From positions 1 to 64,000 of the forward strand of contig JANXDU010000031.1 of the NCBI GenBank assembly GCA_025059195.1: a stretch of DNA of 64,000 bases, written 5' to 3'. Position 1 is the stretch's first letter. Every line of letters begins with the position of its first letter. A model generated the notes under the pieces. The model was not told the DNA's origin. It saw only the letters and a list, made by a program, of their open reading frames with translations, and searched no databases. The DNA comes from Candidatus Bathyarchaeota archaeon. Lineage in GTDB: Archaea; Thermoproteota; Bathyarchaeia; Bathyarchaeales; Bathycorpusculaceae. The position numbers were made by a program, and so were the translations under genes. This document shows positions 43,619 through 52,722 of this stretch, in pieces.

Positions 43619-44140
43619 ATGGATGTTTTCGAAGCTATTAAAGGAAGACGAAGCATCCGCGCTTTTCGGGAAGCTGACGTTCTCTCAGACGTTATTGAAA
43701 GGCTTATTGAAGCAGCGAGCTGGGCGCCTTCCGCTGGAAACATTCAGCCATGGGAGTTCATAATTGTCCGAAACCCTGAAACAAAAAGGAGGTTGGCGGA
43801 AGCCGCCCTTGGGCAATCTTTTGTAGAAGAGGCCCCCGTCGTTATCGTTGTATGTGCAGACGAGGAGCGGTCTGCAAGAGGGTATGGTCCGCGTGGAAGG
43901 ACCCTCTATTGCATACAAGATACAGCGGCAGCCATACAAAACATTCACTTAGCGGCTTACGCCCTAGGTTTGGGCACCTGTTGGGTCGGGGCTTTCAGGG
44001 AAGATGAGGCGAGAAAAATCCTAAACATTCCAGAAGGTATAAGACCCATAGCCATAATACCAGTAGGCTACCCAGCTGAGGCCCCCTTGCCGAGGAGTAG
44101 GCGACCCTTAAAGCAGATAGTCCATTATGAAAAGTTTTAG
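43619..44140 (+). CDS. nitroreductase family protein
   Basis: The 173-aa FMN enzyme starts MDVFEAIKGRRSIRAF, the family opening that contacts the FMN phosphate. SWAPSAGNIQPWEFIIV follows, then DTAAAIQNIHLAAYALGLGTCWVGAF and IIPVGYPAE. It reduces nitroaromatics, quinones or flavins with NAD(P)H and probably works as a dimer. It is downstream of the MFS exporter. Confidence 0.92.
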   Translation: MDVFEAIKGRRSIRAFREADVLSDVIERLIEAASWAPSAGNIQPWEFIIVRNPETKRRLAEAALGQSFVEEAPVVIVVCADEERSARGYGPRGRTLYCIQDTAAAIQNIHLAAYALGLGTCWVGAFREDEARKILNIPEGIRPIAIIPVGYPAEAPLPRSRRPLKQIVHYEKF

Positions 44141-44190
44141 GAGAAGCGTCGAACCTTGAAAATGCGAAGCTACTACTTGGGTAAATTAAC

Positions 44191-44400
44191 AGGTTGAAGT
44201 GGTCGAGTTATAAACTGTGATTGTGCCCGTTGGAAGCTGCGAACAATCGGTTCCCACTTACACTGGATACGACACCTAATGCTTTTGAGAACGGCCACGG
44301 TGGAAACACTCCAGCTTTAGAAGTTGCCGCCCAGAGAAAAGCGAAAAAAGCATGGGAACTCGCCGTTGAAAGGCTTGTAGAATTGCTAAAGGAAACTTGA
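44191..44400 (+). pseudogene. decayed creatininase-family gene
   Basis: The frame at 44218 reads VIVPVGSCEQ, the creatininase N-terminal motif (usually PVGSxEQHG). A frameshift follows, after which the next frame reads FPLTLDTTPNAF (usual HLPLxTD). Directly after comes ENGHGGN, the central metal-site motif, then a tail like the C-terminal helix (KKAWELAVERLVELLKET). The parts between these motifs in a family member of about 240 aa are gone, so frameshift plus internal deletions have inactivated it. This accounts for the 325-bp gap 44141-44465. Confidence 0.75.
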
Positions 44401-44465
44401 AGATGTATAACGCCCACCATTAAACCTTAATATTGAGGTTGCTCCTAACAACTTGAGGAGTTGTT

Positions 44466-46229
44466 TTGCGCTATTCCGAAATCGCTGACGTCTATGAAAA
44501 AATCGAGGCTACTACTAAAAGGCTTGAAATGACCGGCCTCCTAGTGGGCTTACTGAAAAAGACCCCCAAAGAAATTATCGACAAAGTTGTTTATTTAACG
44601 CAGGGGAAAATATACCCAGACTTTGTCAAGCTTGAAATCGGCGTGGCTGAAAGACTTGCCATAAAAGCTTTAGCCTACGCTTCTGGGCGAAGGGAAAGCG
44701 AAATCGAGGAGAACATGAAGAAAACTGGCGATATCGGCGAAACAGCCCAAAATTTTGTTGAGCGGAAAAGGCAGATGACGTTTTTCCAAAAGCCGTTAAC
44801 CGTTCAAAAAGTCTACGAAACCTTCGACAAAATGGCGAGGGCCTCGGGCTCCGGAGCCATCGACACAAAAATAACGCTTTTAGCTGGCCTTTTGGCAGAC
44901 GCCACACCCAAAGAAGCCAAATATATTATGCGAACGGTCACTGGAAACCTCCGTTTAGGCATTGCGGACATGACGGTTCTGGATGCCTTGGCAATAGCGT
45001 ATGGTGGCGGTAAGGAAACCCGTGAACTTGTGGAACGCGCCTACAATATTTCGTCGGATCTTGGGCTGGTTGCCAAAACCCTCGCCGAAGAAGGCCTCGA
45101 AGGCATCAAAAAGTTCAAAGTTATAGTTGGTAAACCTATAAGGCCCATGCTGGCGGAAAGGCTTTCCTTACCGGAAGAAATCCTTGAAAAGTTAGGTGGG
45201 AAATGCGTAGCCGAATATAAATATGACGGCGAACGCATCCAAGCCCACAAAAAAGGAGACGAAATAACCCTATTCTCACGGCGTCTAGAAGACATTTCTG
45301 ACCAATATCCAGACGCCATAGACCTTCTGAGGAGGCACGTCCTAGCCGAAGAAGCCATTGTTGAGGCTGAATGTGTAGCCATAGACCCAGACACTGGCGA
45401 AATGAGGCCTTTCCAAGAGCTTATGCACCGTAGACGCAAATACGGCATAGAAAAAGCCATGGAAGAATATCCCGTGTCCCTTTTCATGTTTGACGCCCTA
45501 TATGTTGACGGAAAAGACTTAACGCTTGAACCCTACCCAGTTCGAAGAAAAACCCTTGAAAGCATAATTCGTGAAGGCGACAGGATGAAAATTGCCAAGT
45601 CCATAATTACCGGCGATGTTAAAGAGCTTGAAAAATTCTTTTTAGAAGCCATAGAGGATGGATGTGAAGGCCTAATGTGCAAATCGATAAATGAAGACTC
45701 TGTCTATCAAGCGGGTGCACGGGGCTGGCTATGGATAAAATATAAACGCGACTACAAAAGCGAAATGACAGACACTGTCGATTTAGTGGTGGTTGGCGCT
45801 TTTCACGGGCGTGGAAAACGCGCAGGAACCTACGGCGCACTCTTGTTGGCCGCATATAACCCGGAAAACGACATCTTCGAAACAGTATGTAAGTGTGGAA
45901 CGGGTTTCACCGACGAAGATTTAGCAAAGCTGCCAGAAATGATGAAAAAACATGTAATACCTCATAAACATCCAAGAGTGAACTCGCAGATCGAAGCAGA
46001 CGTTTGGTTTGAACCAAAAGTAGTCGTAGAAGTGTTGGGCGCAGAAATAACCCTAAGCCCCATCCACACATGCGCCATGAACACCATACGCCAAGGAAAC
46101 GGCCTCGCCATACGCTTTCCAAGGTTCACGGGAAACTACCGCCTTGACAAGGCGGCGGAAGATGCAACGACCACAACTGAAATAGTTGAAATGTACCAGA
46201 AACAATTAAAGAAGATCGCTGAAAGCTAG
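44466..46229 (+). CDS. lig: ATP-dependent DNA ligase
   Basis: The 587-aa protein has the archaeal replicative ligase layout. The N-terminal DNA-binding domain spans 1-220 (DATPKEAKYIMRTVTGNLRLGI). The adenylation domain has the AMP-binding Lys in AEYKYDGERIQAH near residue 250, plus SRRLEDIS, and VEAECVAID. The OB domain contains LWIKYKRDY and ends with PRFTGNYR. It seals nicks in DNA. The start is TTG 44466, with TGAGGAG upstream. Confidence 0.96.
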   Translation: MRYSEIADVYEKIEATTKRLEMTGLLVGLLKKTPKEIIDKVVYLTQGKIYPDFVKLEIGVAERLAIKALAYASGRRESEIEENMKKTGDIGETAQNFVERKRQMTFFQKPLTVQKVYETFDKMARASGSGAIDTKITLLAGLLADATPKEAKYIMRTVTGNLRLGIADMTVLDALAIAYGGGKETRELVERAYNISSDLGLVAKTLAEEGLEGIKKFKVIVGKPIRPMLAERLSLPEEILEKLGGKCVAEYKYDGERIQAHKKGDEITLFSRRLEDISDQYPDAIDLLRRHVLAEEAIVEAECVAIDPDTGEMRPFQELMHRRRKYGIEKAMEEYPVSLFMFDALYVDGKDLTLEPYPVRRKTLESIIREGDRMKIAKSIITGDVKELEKFFLEAIEDGCEGLMCKSINEDSVYQAGARGWLWIKYKRDYKSEMTDTVDLVVVGAFHGRGKRAGTYGALLLAAYNPENDIFETVCKCGTGFTDEDLAKLPEMMKKHVIPHKHPRVNSQIEADVWFEPKVVVEVLGAEITLSPIHTCAMNTIRQGNGLAIRFPRFTGNYRLDKAAEDATTTTEIVEMYQKQLKKIAES

Positions 46230-46336
46230 TTTGCTTTTAACGATATCTGCAAGAGAGGTTTGATGATAAGAAATTTAAAGGTCCCCTCTAATTAATTGAT
46301 GAAAACTCTCACTGTTCACGAGATAGGGGATGTCCA

Positions 46337-46984
46337 TTGAAAAAAAAGCTTGTGGTCTTTGGCATAATCCTAATTTTTGTAGGGGTTATCTTTCTATCCC
46401 TTTCTAACACCTACGAACTTGTACATAGAGCTTCCGAGGTGGCTTCTAAACAAAATGCGGATGAAGTATCTGCGATTTTTTCTGCTGGAGAAAACATCTC
46501 AATAGGGTTTTCCCCAGGGGATGACTGGTCGCCAAAAGGAGGTCTCATTGAGGACGGCGGCGTTCTTCTAACTTTAAACGTTACATTGATTTCTCCGGAT
46601 AATGGTAAGACTATATTTATGCTTTACTTTAATGCGAGTCAAGAGCCTCCTCCGTCTCCTGATTTGCCTTGGCCAATTTATTTGTCGAGGGTGGATGTTC
46701 TGCTTGTCGATGAGGATTCTTTTAGGGTTAATCAACCATTAACCCCTGAATGGATAGGTGGAGTAGTTAAACAAGATGGAACCTTCACTGTAAAGAGTGA
46801 TCGCCACCCGTTGCTAAACACTCCTCCTCGTTACCTTGCCCTCCGTCGGGTAGTGGTTGAAAAGAGATACCCCTTCTCCAACCTCCTTCCAATCGGTTTT
46901 CTGCTTGGCATTTTCGGCATCGTTTCGTCTTTATGGAGCTTAAAATTCGGAAAAAGGAGAACGAAACGAAAATTAAGGGTGTAA
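46337..46984 (+). CDS. two-helix membrane protein with extracytoplasmic domain
   Basis: The 215-aa protein has an N-terminal helix (residues 3-24, VVFGIILIFVGVIFLSLS), an outside domain of about 150 aa that looks beta-rich, and a C-terminal helix (near 185-205) with a basic tail. I do not recognise the family. TTG 46337 follows AGGGGATG. It ends 11 nt before the convergent cohesin-like gene and may belong to the same surface cluster, but this is only positional. Confidence 0.7.
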   Translation: MKKKLVVFGIILIFVGVIFLSLSNTYELVHRASEVASKQNADEVSAIFSAGENISIGFSPGDDWSPKGGLIEDGGVLLTLNVTLISPDNGKTIFMLYFNASQEPPPSPDLPWPIYLSRVDVLLVDEDSFRVNQPLTPEWIGGVVKQDGTFTVKSDRHPLLNTPPRYLALRRVVVEKRYPFSNLLPIGFLLGIFGIVSSLWSLKFGKRRTKRKLRV

Positions 46985-46995
46985 CTGGGGGTTGT

Positions 46996-49038
46996 TTATT
47001 TTTTGGCTTTTCTCCGCAACAGCGTTACTGCAACAATGATGATGACGATAACGATTACAGCTGCCAACGCATATAGATGATATGGCGGGCTTGGCGGCGT
47101 TAAAACTTGTATTAGTATTTCGCGTTGGTAAGCTGCTGTAGTTGGGCGACTTGCGTCATAAGTAATTCCCCAATTGTCCGCGACCCTTAGCCTTACCGTC
47201 CAGTTTCCAGGGGTTTCAAACTTATAGGTTGCGGTGACCCCTGTCTTCCTATCTCTGTATCTCTCTACTCCCTCTCCCGCCCTTTTCCTTTCCCACGTGT
47301 AGGTGCTTATAATGCCACTGGGGTGGTTGCTTCCTGTTGCGTCTAGGGTTACTTCTTCGTTTGCGTATATCGTTTCTGGCCTGTAGGTGATTAGAAGAAC
47401 TGGTGGGGCTACTATTTTCATTCGGTAAGATGCAAAGTTGTCTTCTGGGTACTTGTCGTATGCTGGTGTAACTTTTATTGTAACATTTAAGTCATCCACT
47501 AAATTTGATGTGAAATTAAACTCAAATGTTTTTGTGCGAAATCTCATTATTGTTTCATTAGCCCATTTCTGTGTTTTCCATAGGGTACCATTTGACAAGA
47601 ACACTTGGAGAGTTGCATCAAACAGCTCATCATAGGTGCCAACGGCTTTAACTGTGAAAAAGACTTTCACAGTTTCTCCAAGGATCGCTGGCAACTCGAA
47701 TTCTTGGCCTGCTACGTATGCTACTCTTTTTACGCTGAGAATTTTTATGTCATGGAATGGTTCTAATAAAAGTTCTAATGGGTCGCTTATTTTTTCATTG
47801 TTCGTGGTGCTGTGTTCATGCGGAACCGTTGTTGTGTTAGCTAAAATTTTATAGTACGCATTTTCGCGTGGTAGGAGGCTCGTGTTCCAATGAAAGACCA
47901 CCGACATTGATTGGCCAGGCTCCACTGTTACATTTTTTCCTCCAATATACTTCCAGCCACCTTTATCCGTTGAATTGTAGTAAGTTGTCACCGTGATGTT
48001 TTCCTTTGCTTCCCCATCGTTTCTTACAGTTACATTAAACATTAAAATGTCTCCCCAAACTAGTCTCGGCGTTAAGAAGGTTATGAAAAGTAATGCTACA
48101 TCTCTCTTGTTAACAACTGTTATTTTCTTGGCTTCCGTCCAACTGCTAGTTCTTCCAGAGTCGTCTTTCACTTGTAACTTTGCATAATACACTCCCACTT
48201 TTTTGTACTTGTAATACGCGATTGGAGAGCTCAGCCAATCTGTGACGTTGCCATCTCCAAAATCCCATTTAAATCCAACAACTGACCTGCCATATGGCCC
48301 CGGCCGACTTTCTGACGCATTGAAAACTGCTGTTTTGTTCACTACTATGTAGCCGTCAGTTGGCCATACAGTAAAACTAGGTTTGGGGCTTCCTGCAACT
48401 TCAAAAAGAGCACCCCTGTAGGAGTAGACTATGCGGTTAGCTTGATTGTCCGCGAGTTTTGCAGGCTGCTGAGGTGTGGACCCTGGATCCACAGGAACTA
48501 ATTCCACCAATGTTGATCCTTCTGTCTTAACTCTGAACTTCAAAATGACAATGTTGTTGGATCGTCCTGGGTTGTTAAATGGAGGCCCTCCTTGTGAGCT
48601 GTATGCAATCCTACAGGTTCCCTCAGCGTTGTTTAAAACATCTCTAACCTTCAATACTGGTTCGTGTAGCACCCCATTCGGGTATGTTTCAACGGGAACT
48701 GTTACTGTGCGGTTTATGCATTCGAGTATTTGTGGATCCCACTTTACTTTTAAGTCAAATCCGTAGAGGTTGCCAATGGGACGTTGGACCGTTGGGTATT
48801 GTGGATCTGGAATCCAGTTGTTGGTAAGGTTGAATATCTTTATGCTAAATGTTATTTCGTCTCCCACGTTTGCCACAATTTTCTCTGGGTCGATATACAA
48901 AAATGGTAAAACCGTCGGAAATCCCGAATCTGTTGCATTTGAAATGTCGAACGGCTCTATGGTAAACAAGCTGATCAACAATAGCATCACAACCAAATAA
49001 GTAGCTGTTCTGGAAGCTTTTTCCATCTCCTCCACCAT
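46996..49038 (-). CDS. membrane-anchored cohesin-like/PKD surface protein
   Basis: In this 680-aa protein a signal helix covers about 13-35. A cohesin-like domain (about 45-215) contains NLYGFDLKVKWDPQIL, VPVETYPNGVLHEPVLKVRD and AEGTCRIAYSS. A PKD domain follows (220-312, GFKWDFGDGN), then CARDB-like beta domains (313-540), a second PKD-like domain (545-650, ATYKFETPGNWTVRLRVAD), and a C-terminal helix (655-675) with a basic tail. Cohesin domains bind dockerins in cellulosomes and in Archaeoglobus. This protein would anchor dockerin partners to the membrane. It is preceded by a duplicated promoter. Confidence 0.75.
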   Translation of the reverse strand: MVEEMEKASRTATYLVVMLLLISLFTIEPFDISNATDSGFPTVLPFLYIDPEKIVANVGDEITFSIKIFNLTNNWIPDPQYPTVQRPIGNLYGFDLKVKWDPQILECINRTVTVPVETYPNGVLHEPVLKVRDVLNNAEGTCRIAYSSQGGPPFNNPGRSNNIVILKFRVKTEGSTLVELVPVDPGSTPQQPAKLADNQANRIVYSYRGALFEVAGSPKPSFTVWPTDGYIVVNKTAVFNASESRPGPYGRSVVGFKWDFGDGNVTDWLSSPIAYYKYKKVGVYYAKLQVKDDSGRTSSWTEAKKITVVNKRDVALLFITFLTPRLVWGDILMFNVTVRNDGEAKENITVTTYYNSTDKGGWKYIGGKNVTVEPGQSMSVVFHWNTSLLPRENAYYKILANTTTVPHEHSTTNNEKISDPLELLLEPFHDIKILSVKRVAYVAGQEFELPAILGETVKVFFTVKAVGTYDELFDATLQVFLSNGTLWKTQKWANETIMRFRTKTFEFNFTSNLVDDLNVTIKVTPAYDKYPEDNFASYRMKIVAPPVLLITYRPETIYANEEVTLDATGSNHPSGIISTYTWERKRAGEGVERYRDRKTGVTATYKFETPGNWTVRLRVADNWGITYDASRPTTAAYQREILIQVLTPPSPPYHLYALAAVIVIVIIIVAVTLLRRKAKK

Positions 49039-49065
49039 TTTGGGAAACTTTATCCCTAATACTTA

Positions 49066-49119
49066 TAAAGCATTTCTTATATACTTTACCGGTAAAGCAT
49101 TTCTTATATACTTTATCGG
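49066..49119 (-). repeat. tandem 27-bp repeat carrying two TATA boxes
   Basis: The unit starting TAAAGCATTTCTTATATAC occurs at 49066-49092 and 49093-49119 with one mismatch. On the minus strand each copy holds GGTAAAGTATATAAG or GATAAAGTATATAAG, a BRE-like/TATA pair. The copy near the gene lies about 40-47 nt before ATG 49038. This is a recent duplication that gives the membrane cohesin-like gene two promoters 27 bp apart. Confidence 0.75.
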
Positions 49120-49149
49120 CTTGCTAACGGATGATAAAAAGAGGGGCTT

Positions 49150-50652
49150 TTAAAGTCTTCTTTTGCTTAGTTTGAAAGCTGAAACGATGGCCAGTCCTAG
49201 GAAAAGCATTGTGATGAACATCATCGTTGTCGAGAATTCCGGTATTACATGTGAGCTTATGATTGTTATTTGACGGGTGCTTTGGAAATTGTATGTGAAG
49301 TATATGTAGGTGTTTGTTGAATCTTCGGTTATTCTGGGTGTCACCTGCTGGCCGTCCACCATTACTATCCACGTTCCCCACATAAGCATCTTTGGAATAG
49401 TCACGTTGCAATAGCCTTTAAATCCTGATAACCCGGTTGCGTTGAAACGTATCATTTCGTGAGAGATTAAATACCGGTAATCTATTGGTGAAATGGTGGA
49501 GTTGCTTTGGGTTACGATCTGTGTTTGCAAGCTATCCACTATTATCGGGTGAACTTTTCTATGGATTATGGTGAGCGTGCCGTTCTCTACTTGGTGGGGG
49601 ATCGGCACGGACCATGGTTTTCCGCTCCACGGTGGCTCTGGGCGCTCCGGATGTGGAAATGAAGCAAGTTTACTCATGACTATCTTAAACATTGTTTCGG
49701 AAATTGGAGCTGTTGCGTTTATACCAATGGTAAACAGAACTCCCGTTCCCTCCGGTGTAGGCCGCTGATCTGGTGGTAATATCTGGCTGTAGGCAAGACG
49801 AACGTATCCCTCTGCGTTGTTTATTACTTTCATGACTTCAAATGTCATGTTGAAGCGTTCCAAGAATGGGCCCACAGAAACCGTTGTGACCTTTATAAAC
49901 CTTGTGTCATAGGCTATTTTCACGTCAAGACCAGAGAGATCCCAGTATGGATGTAGATTGATTATGCTTAGGTTTAATTTGGCAGTGGTGGGAATTTCTC
50001 CAGCATGTTGATAGAGCTTTGGAACTATTCTCAGCGTCGGTTTTTCTGGGTATGGGAACGGTATTCCATGCATTATGAAGGTTCCCTTCACTCTTACATG
50101 GGGTATTGGCTTGGCCTTTGTGTCTGAAAGCTTCACCTCGATGAAGTCGAAGAAGAATGTTACGTCGCCCTGCCAATCCCACTGCTGGTATTTTATTTCA
50201 AAGGTCATAGTGAAGAATGTTCCACTACCGTTGAATGCGGGTGCAGGAGCTAATGCTGAATAGGCCACATGATATGTTCCAGCGGTAGCATTCACTAAAT
50301 CTTTCACTTTTATTGGGTCTCCAGCGGTTCCAGTGTGGAGAATACCTCCGTACGGGGATGGGGGTTGCGGAGCCGGATAGCTCTCAACGGGCACCGTCAC
50401 CTTCCTGCTAATGTATTTCAGGAATGTTGTGTTCCACTTGAACTTAATGTCGAAGCCGAAGAGGTCCCGAATATTTTCAGCTACGACCGCCACGGTTATT
50501 CTCTGACCGGTAACGTTTTCTGGTCCCTTTTCAATGAGTGTCGGTAAAACTTTAACAACCGTTTCAGGTTCTTGGGCAGACGTGTATAGAGGTACTTGTA
50601 CAAGGACTAGAATTAAAGCTACCACCATTATGCCGCTGTATTTTTTCATCAC
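49150..50652 (-). CDS. secreted cohesin-like protein with PEF-CTERM-like tail
   Basis: In this 500-aa protein a signal peptide (1-27, ending TSAQ) is followed by a cohesin-like domain (30-205) with DLFGFDIKFKWNTTFL, VPVESYPAP and AGTYHVAYSALAP. A second related domain (210-380) has DLSGLDVKIAYDT and AEGYVRLAYSQI. A beta-rich region of about 85 aa comes next. The tail reads VIPEFS, a helix, then KLSKRR, which resembles PEF-CTERM sorting signals handled by archaeosortases. It is a close paralogue of the gene at 53823-55724. Confidence 0.72.
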   Translation of the reverse strand: MMKKYSGIMVVALILVLVQVPLYTSAQEPETVVKVLPTLIEKGPENVTGQRITVAVVAENIRDLFGFDIKFKWNTTFLKYISRKVTVPVESYPAPQPPSPYGGILHTGTAGDPIKVKDLVNATAGTYHVAYSALAPAPAFNGSGTFFTMTFEIKYQQWDWQGDVTFFFDFIEVKLSDTKAKPIPHVRVKGTFIMHGIPFPYPEKPTLRIVPKLYQHAGEIPTTAKLNLSIINLHPYWDLSGLDVKIAYDTRFIKVTTVSVGPFLERFNMTFEVMKVINNAEGYVRLAYSQILPPDQRPTPEGTGVLFTIGINATAPISETMFKIVMSKLASFPHPERPEPPWSGKPWSVPIPHQVENGTLTIIHRKVHPIIVDSLQTQIVTQSNSTISPIDYRYLISHEMIRFNATGLSGFKGYCNVTIPKMLMWGTWIVMVDGQQVTPRITEDSTNTYIYFTYNFQSTRQITIISSHVIPEFSTTMMFITMLFLGLAIVSAFKLSKRRL

Positions 50653-50768
50653 CCAACAACACCGCCTACTGGTTATGCTATGTTACGTATTTGAATTTTA
50701 CTGTAATAAAATACACTGTTCCGCTGAGTTTAAGAATAAATAACCAAAGAAAAGGTTGTTACAGAGTT

Positions 50769-52637
50769 TTAATATGAAAAGTTGTACATTGCAGCTATGG
50801 AAACAACGTCAAATATGTCGATGAGCCCAAATGGAAATGCAACGTCTGCCTCTGGGTTCCAATTTGGGTCTCCGGGGCGGGAGTCGTAGGCTGCTGTGGC
50901 TGCCGCGATGTCGAATATGTCAATTATACGGTCGCCATTAATGTCTCCCAACATCTTAATAAAGACATAGCCATCTACATATACGTTATTTATAATGTTG
51001 ATTTCGAATGGAACCCGCGATGCTTCCGCCTTTATCGTAACATTTGCCCCGTATGGCAAACCCGAAGTGTTCCAGTAAAATGTTATGTTTAGCCCCTGTT
51101 TTGCAGCCAAATTATAAACAGTTTTAGTTTCTATTGCGATATCGTTGTAGTGTAGGGTGACGTTGAATGTTTCCATGAGATCTCCGAGATTGAAAACCTC
51201 TACAGTGATTTCCACGATTTTTCCGGAATAGACTTTATTATTGAGTATTCTAATGGATTTAACAGCTACATCTCTTATTACTGTGGCAAAGAATCCATCT
51301 TCAACCTCATGGGCTATTAGTTTTCCACCTCTGTCAACGATTCTCGTGTCAAAAAGGTCTAAGTCTGTGACTCCATAACTTTTTATTTGAAAGGTAATTA
51401 TCGCAACAGACTTCGGAAGAAGTATAGTTGCGGGTTCGGCTGGCGGATGAAAGGTAAAGTTAATTTTGACTCTTCCTATCATGTTGTTGATGATTATTAC
51501 CGGGATGAAGTTTGTTTCGTTGTTTGGCGGAAGTATTGCCACTCCCAAACAGTTCACGATATTCTTGTTGTATCCCAGCGTAAGTTCGTAGCTATAAAAG
51601 TCGATAACATTCTGCATTCTAATCTCAAAATTAACAAAGTCGCCTGGTTTAAGCGCAGGGTTTATGTATTCTTTCGGATAAACAAAAATTTTTGCAGTCA
51701 ACATGTTGTTGAAGTAGCCATCTTTAGGTTCATTGAATGGTATTGGGTCGTTCCAATCGTCCATCAATTTTACGCCGTATAAATCGATGATGCTTTCACC
51801 AATTTTCACTACATGAAAATCTATCGTCGCCAACACGATGTCGCCCGTAAACGGCGGGGCCGCTGGCAGAAGCCATGCTGCTGCTTTCAGCTTTCCCTCT
51901 CCCTCATTTAAGATTATTTCTGATTGGGTGGGGGGGAACGTTGAGTTTATCTTCACTCCCTTTATGTCTAGTATTGTAGTGTTGTAGGCAAGCCAGAACT
52001 CAAACTTGTTCAGATATTTGACGTTTTCAAGTTTAACGTTGACTGTGAAGTGTTCACATGGCGTTAATTCAGGGCTAACTATGCGACTCGGTGTGACGTA
52101 TATCTCAGCCGGTGAAGGTATATAATTCTTAAAGTATCCATTCTGCACAGTATGCCGTATGGGCATTGCGTTGTTGTCTGACAACTTTGAAGAGTAAATT
52201 TCCAATAAACATTTCCCCTGTCCCCTAACTGTAAAAGTGATTTCAAAAACTATTCCGCTACCCCGGAACGGCGATGCCGGAGACATGGACGCGTAGGCCA
52301 CATGGTATGTTCCGGCGTTCTGGTCCACTGTATCTTTAACTCTCATGATGGGCTCGTGAAGTATGCCGTCTGGATAGTTTTCTACTGGTATCTTGACGAC
52401 GCGTCTAACGTAGCCTAAAATGCTGGGATCCCATCGCAACTTTATGTCTAAACCATAGAGGTTGACAACGTTTTCCACTTTGACCTTTATGACAAAGTTG
52501 CTGCCCGGCGGCAAATTAATTGTTGAAGGTTCCACGCGCACTACTGTTTCCTCGGCAGAAGACCAAACGGTGCTTAGTGGAATAGCGCTTACAAGCATGG
52601 CGAGGATTAAGGCTGTAGCTGTTTTTCTTTTAAACAA
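50769..52637 (-). CDS. adaptor-type protein: three cohesin-like domains, CARDB and dockerin
   Basis: Of about 622 aa, the first 30 form a signal peptide. Three cohesin-like domains follow, opening near residues 32, 175 and 315 (NLYGLDIKLRWDPSIL; YLNKFEFWLAYNTTIL; DFYSYELTLGYNKNIV). A CARDB-like domain spans about 460-560. A dockerin-like module ends the protein (GDINGDRIIDIFD and LIDIFDVVSIAAMY, about 563-620). Carrying both partners suggests a chain-forming adaptor. I place the start at TTG 52637: AAGGAGG lies 9 nt before it, and the longer frame would include the TATA box. Confidence 0.75.
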   Translation of the reverse strand: MFKRKTATALILAMLVSAIPLSTVWSSAEETVVRVEPSTINLPPGSNFVIKVKVENVVNLYGLDIKLRWDPSILGYVRRVVKIPVENYPDGILHEPIMRVKDTVDQNAGTYHVAYASMSPASPFRGSGIVFEITFTVRGQGKCLLEIYSSKLSDNNAMPIRHTVQNGYFKNYIPSPAEIYVTPSRIVSPELTPCEHFTVNVKLENVKYLNKFEFWLAYNTTILDIKGVKINSTFPPTQSEIILNEGEGKLKAAAWLLPAAPPFTGDIVLATIDFHVVKIGESIIDLYGVKLMDDWNDPIPFNEPKDGYFNNMLTAKIFVYPKEYINPALKPGDFVNFEIRMQNVIDFYSYELTLGYNKNIVNCLGVAILPPNNETNFIPVIIINNMIGRVKINFTFHPPAEPATILLPKSVAIITFQIKSYGVTDLDLFDTRIVDRGGKLIAHEVEDGFFATVIRDVAVKSIRILNNKVYSGKIVEITVEVFNLGDLMETFNVTLHYNDIAIETKTVYNLAAKQGLNITFYWNTSGLPYGANVTIKAEASRVPFEINIINNVYVDGYVFIKMLGDINGDRIIDIFDIAAATAAYDSRPGDPNWNPEADVAFPFGLIDIFDVVSIAAMYNFSY

Positions 52638-52658
52638 GCCTCCCTTCCTCCTTCTTGA

Positions 52659-52671
52659 TTTATATATATAG
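52659..52671 (-). promoter_or_regulatory. TATA box of the adaptor cohesin/dockerin gene
   Basis: The minus strand reads CTATATATATAAA about 25-30 nt before TTG 52637. It lies within the open reading frame if that is read from 52676, which argues that the first 13 codons of that longer frame are not translated. Confidence 0.55.
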
Positions 52672-52722
52672 AGCAAGGGAAAACTAATTAATATTTCGGG
52701 ATTTTCGATGAATCAGTACACA

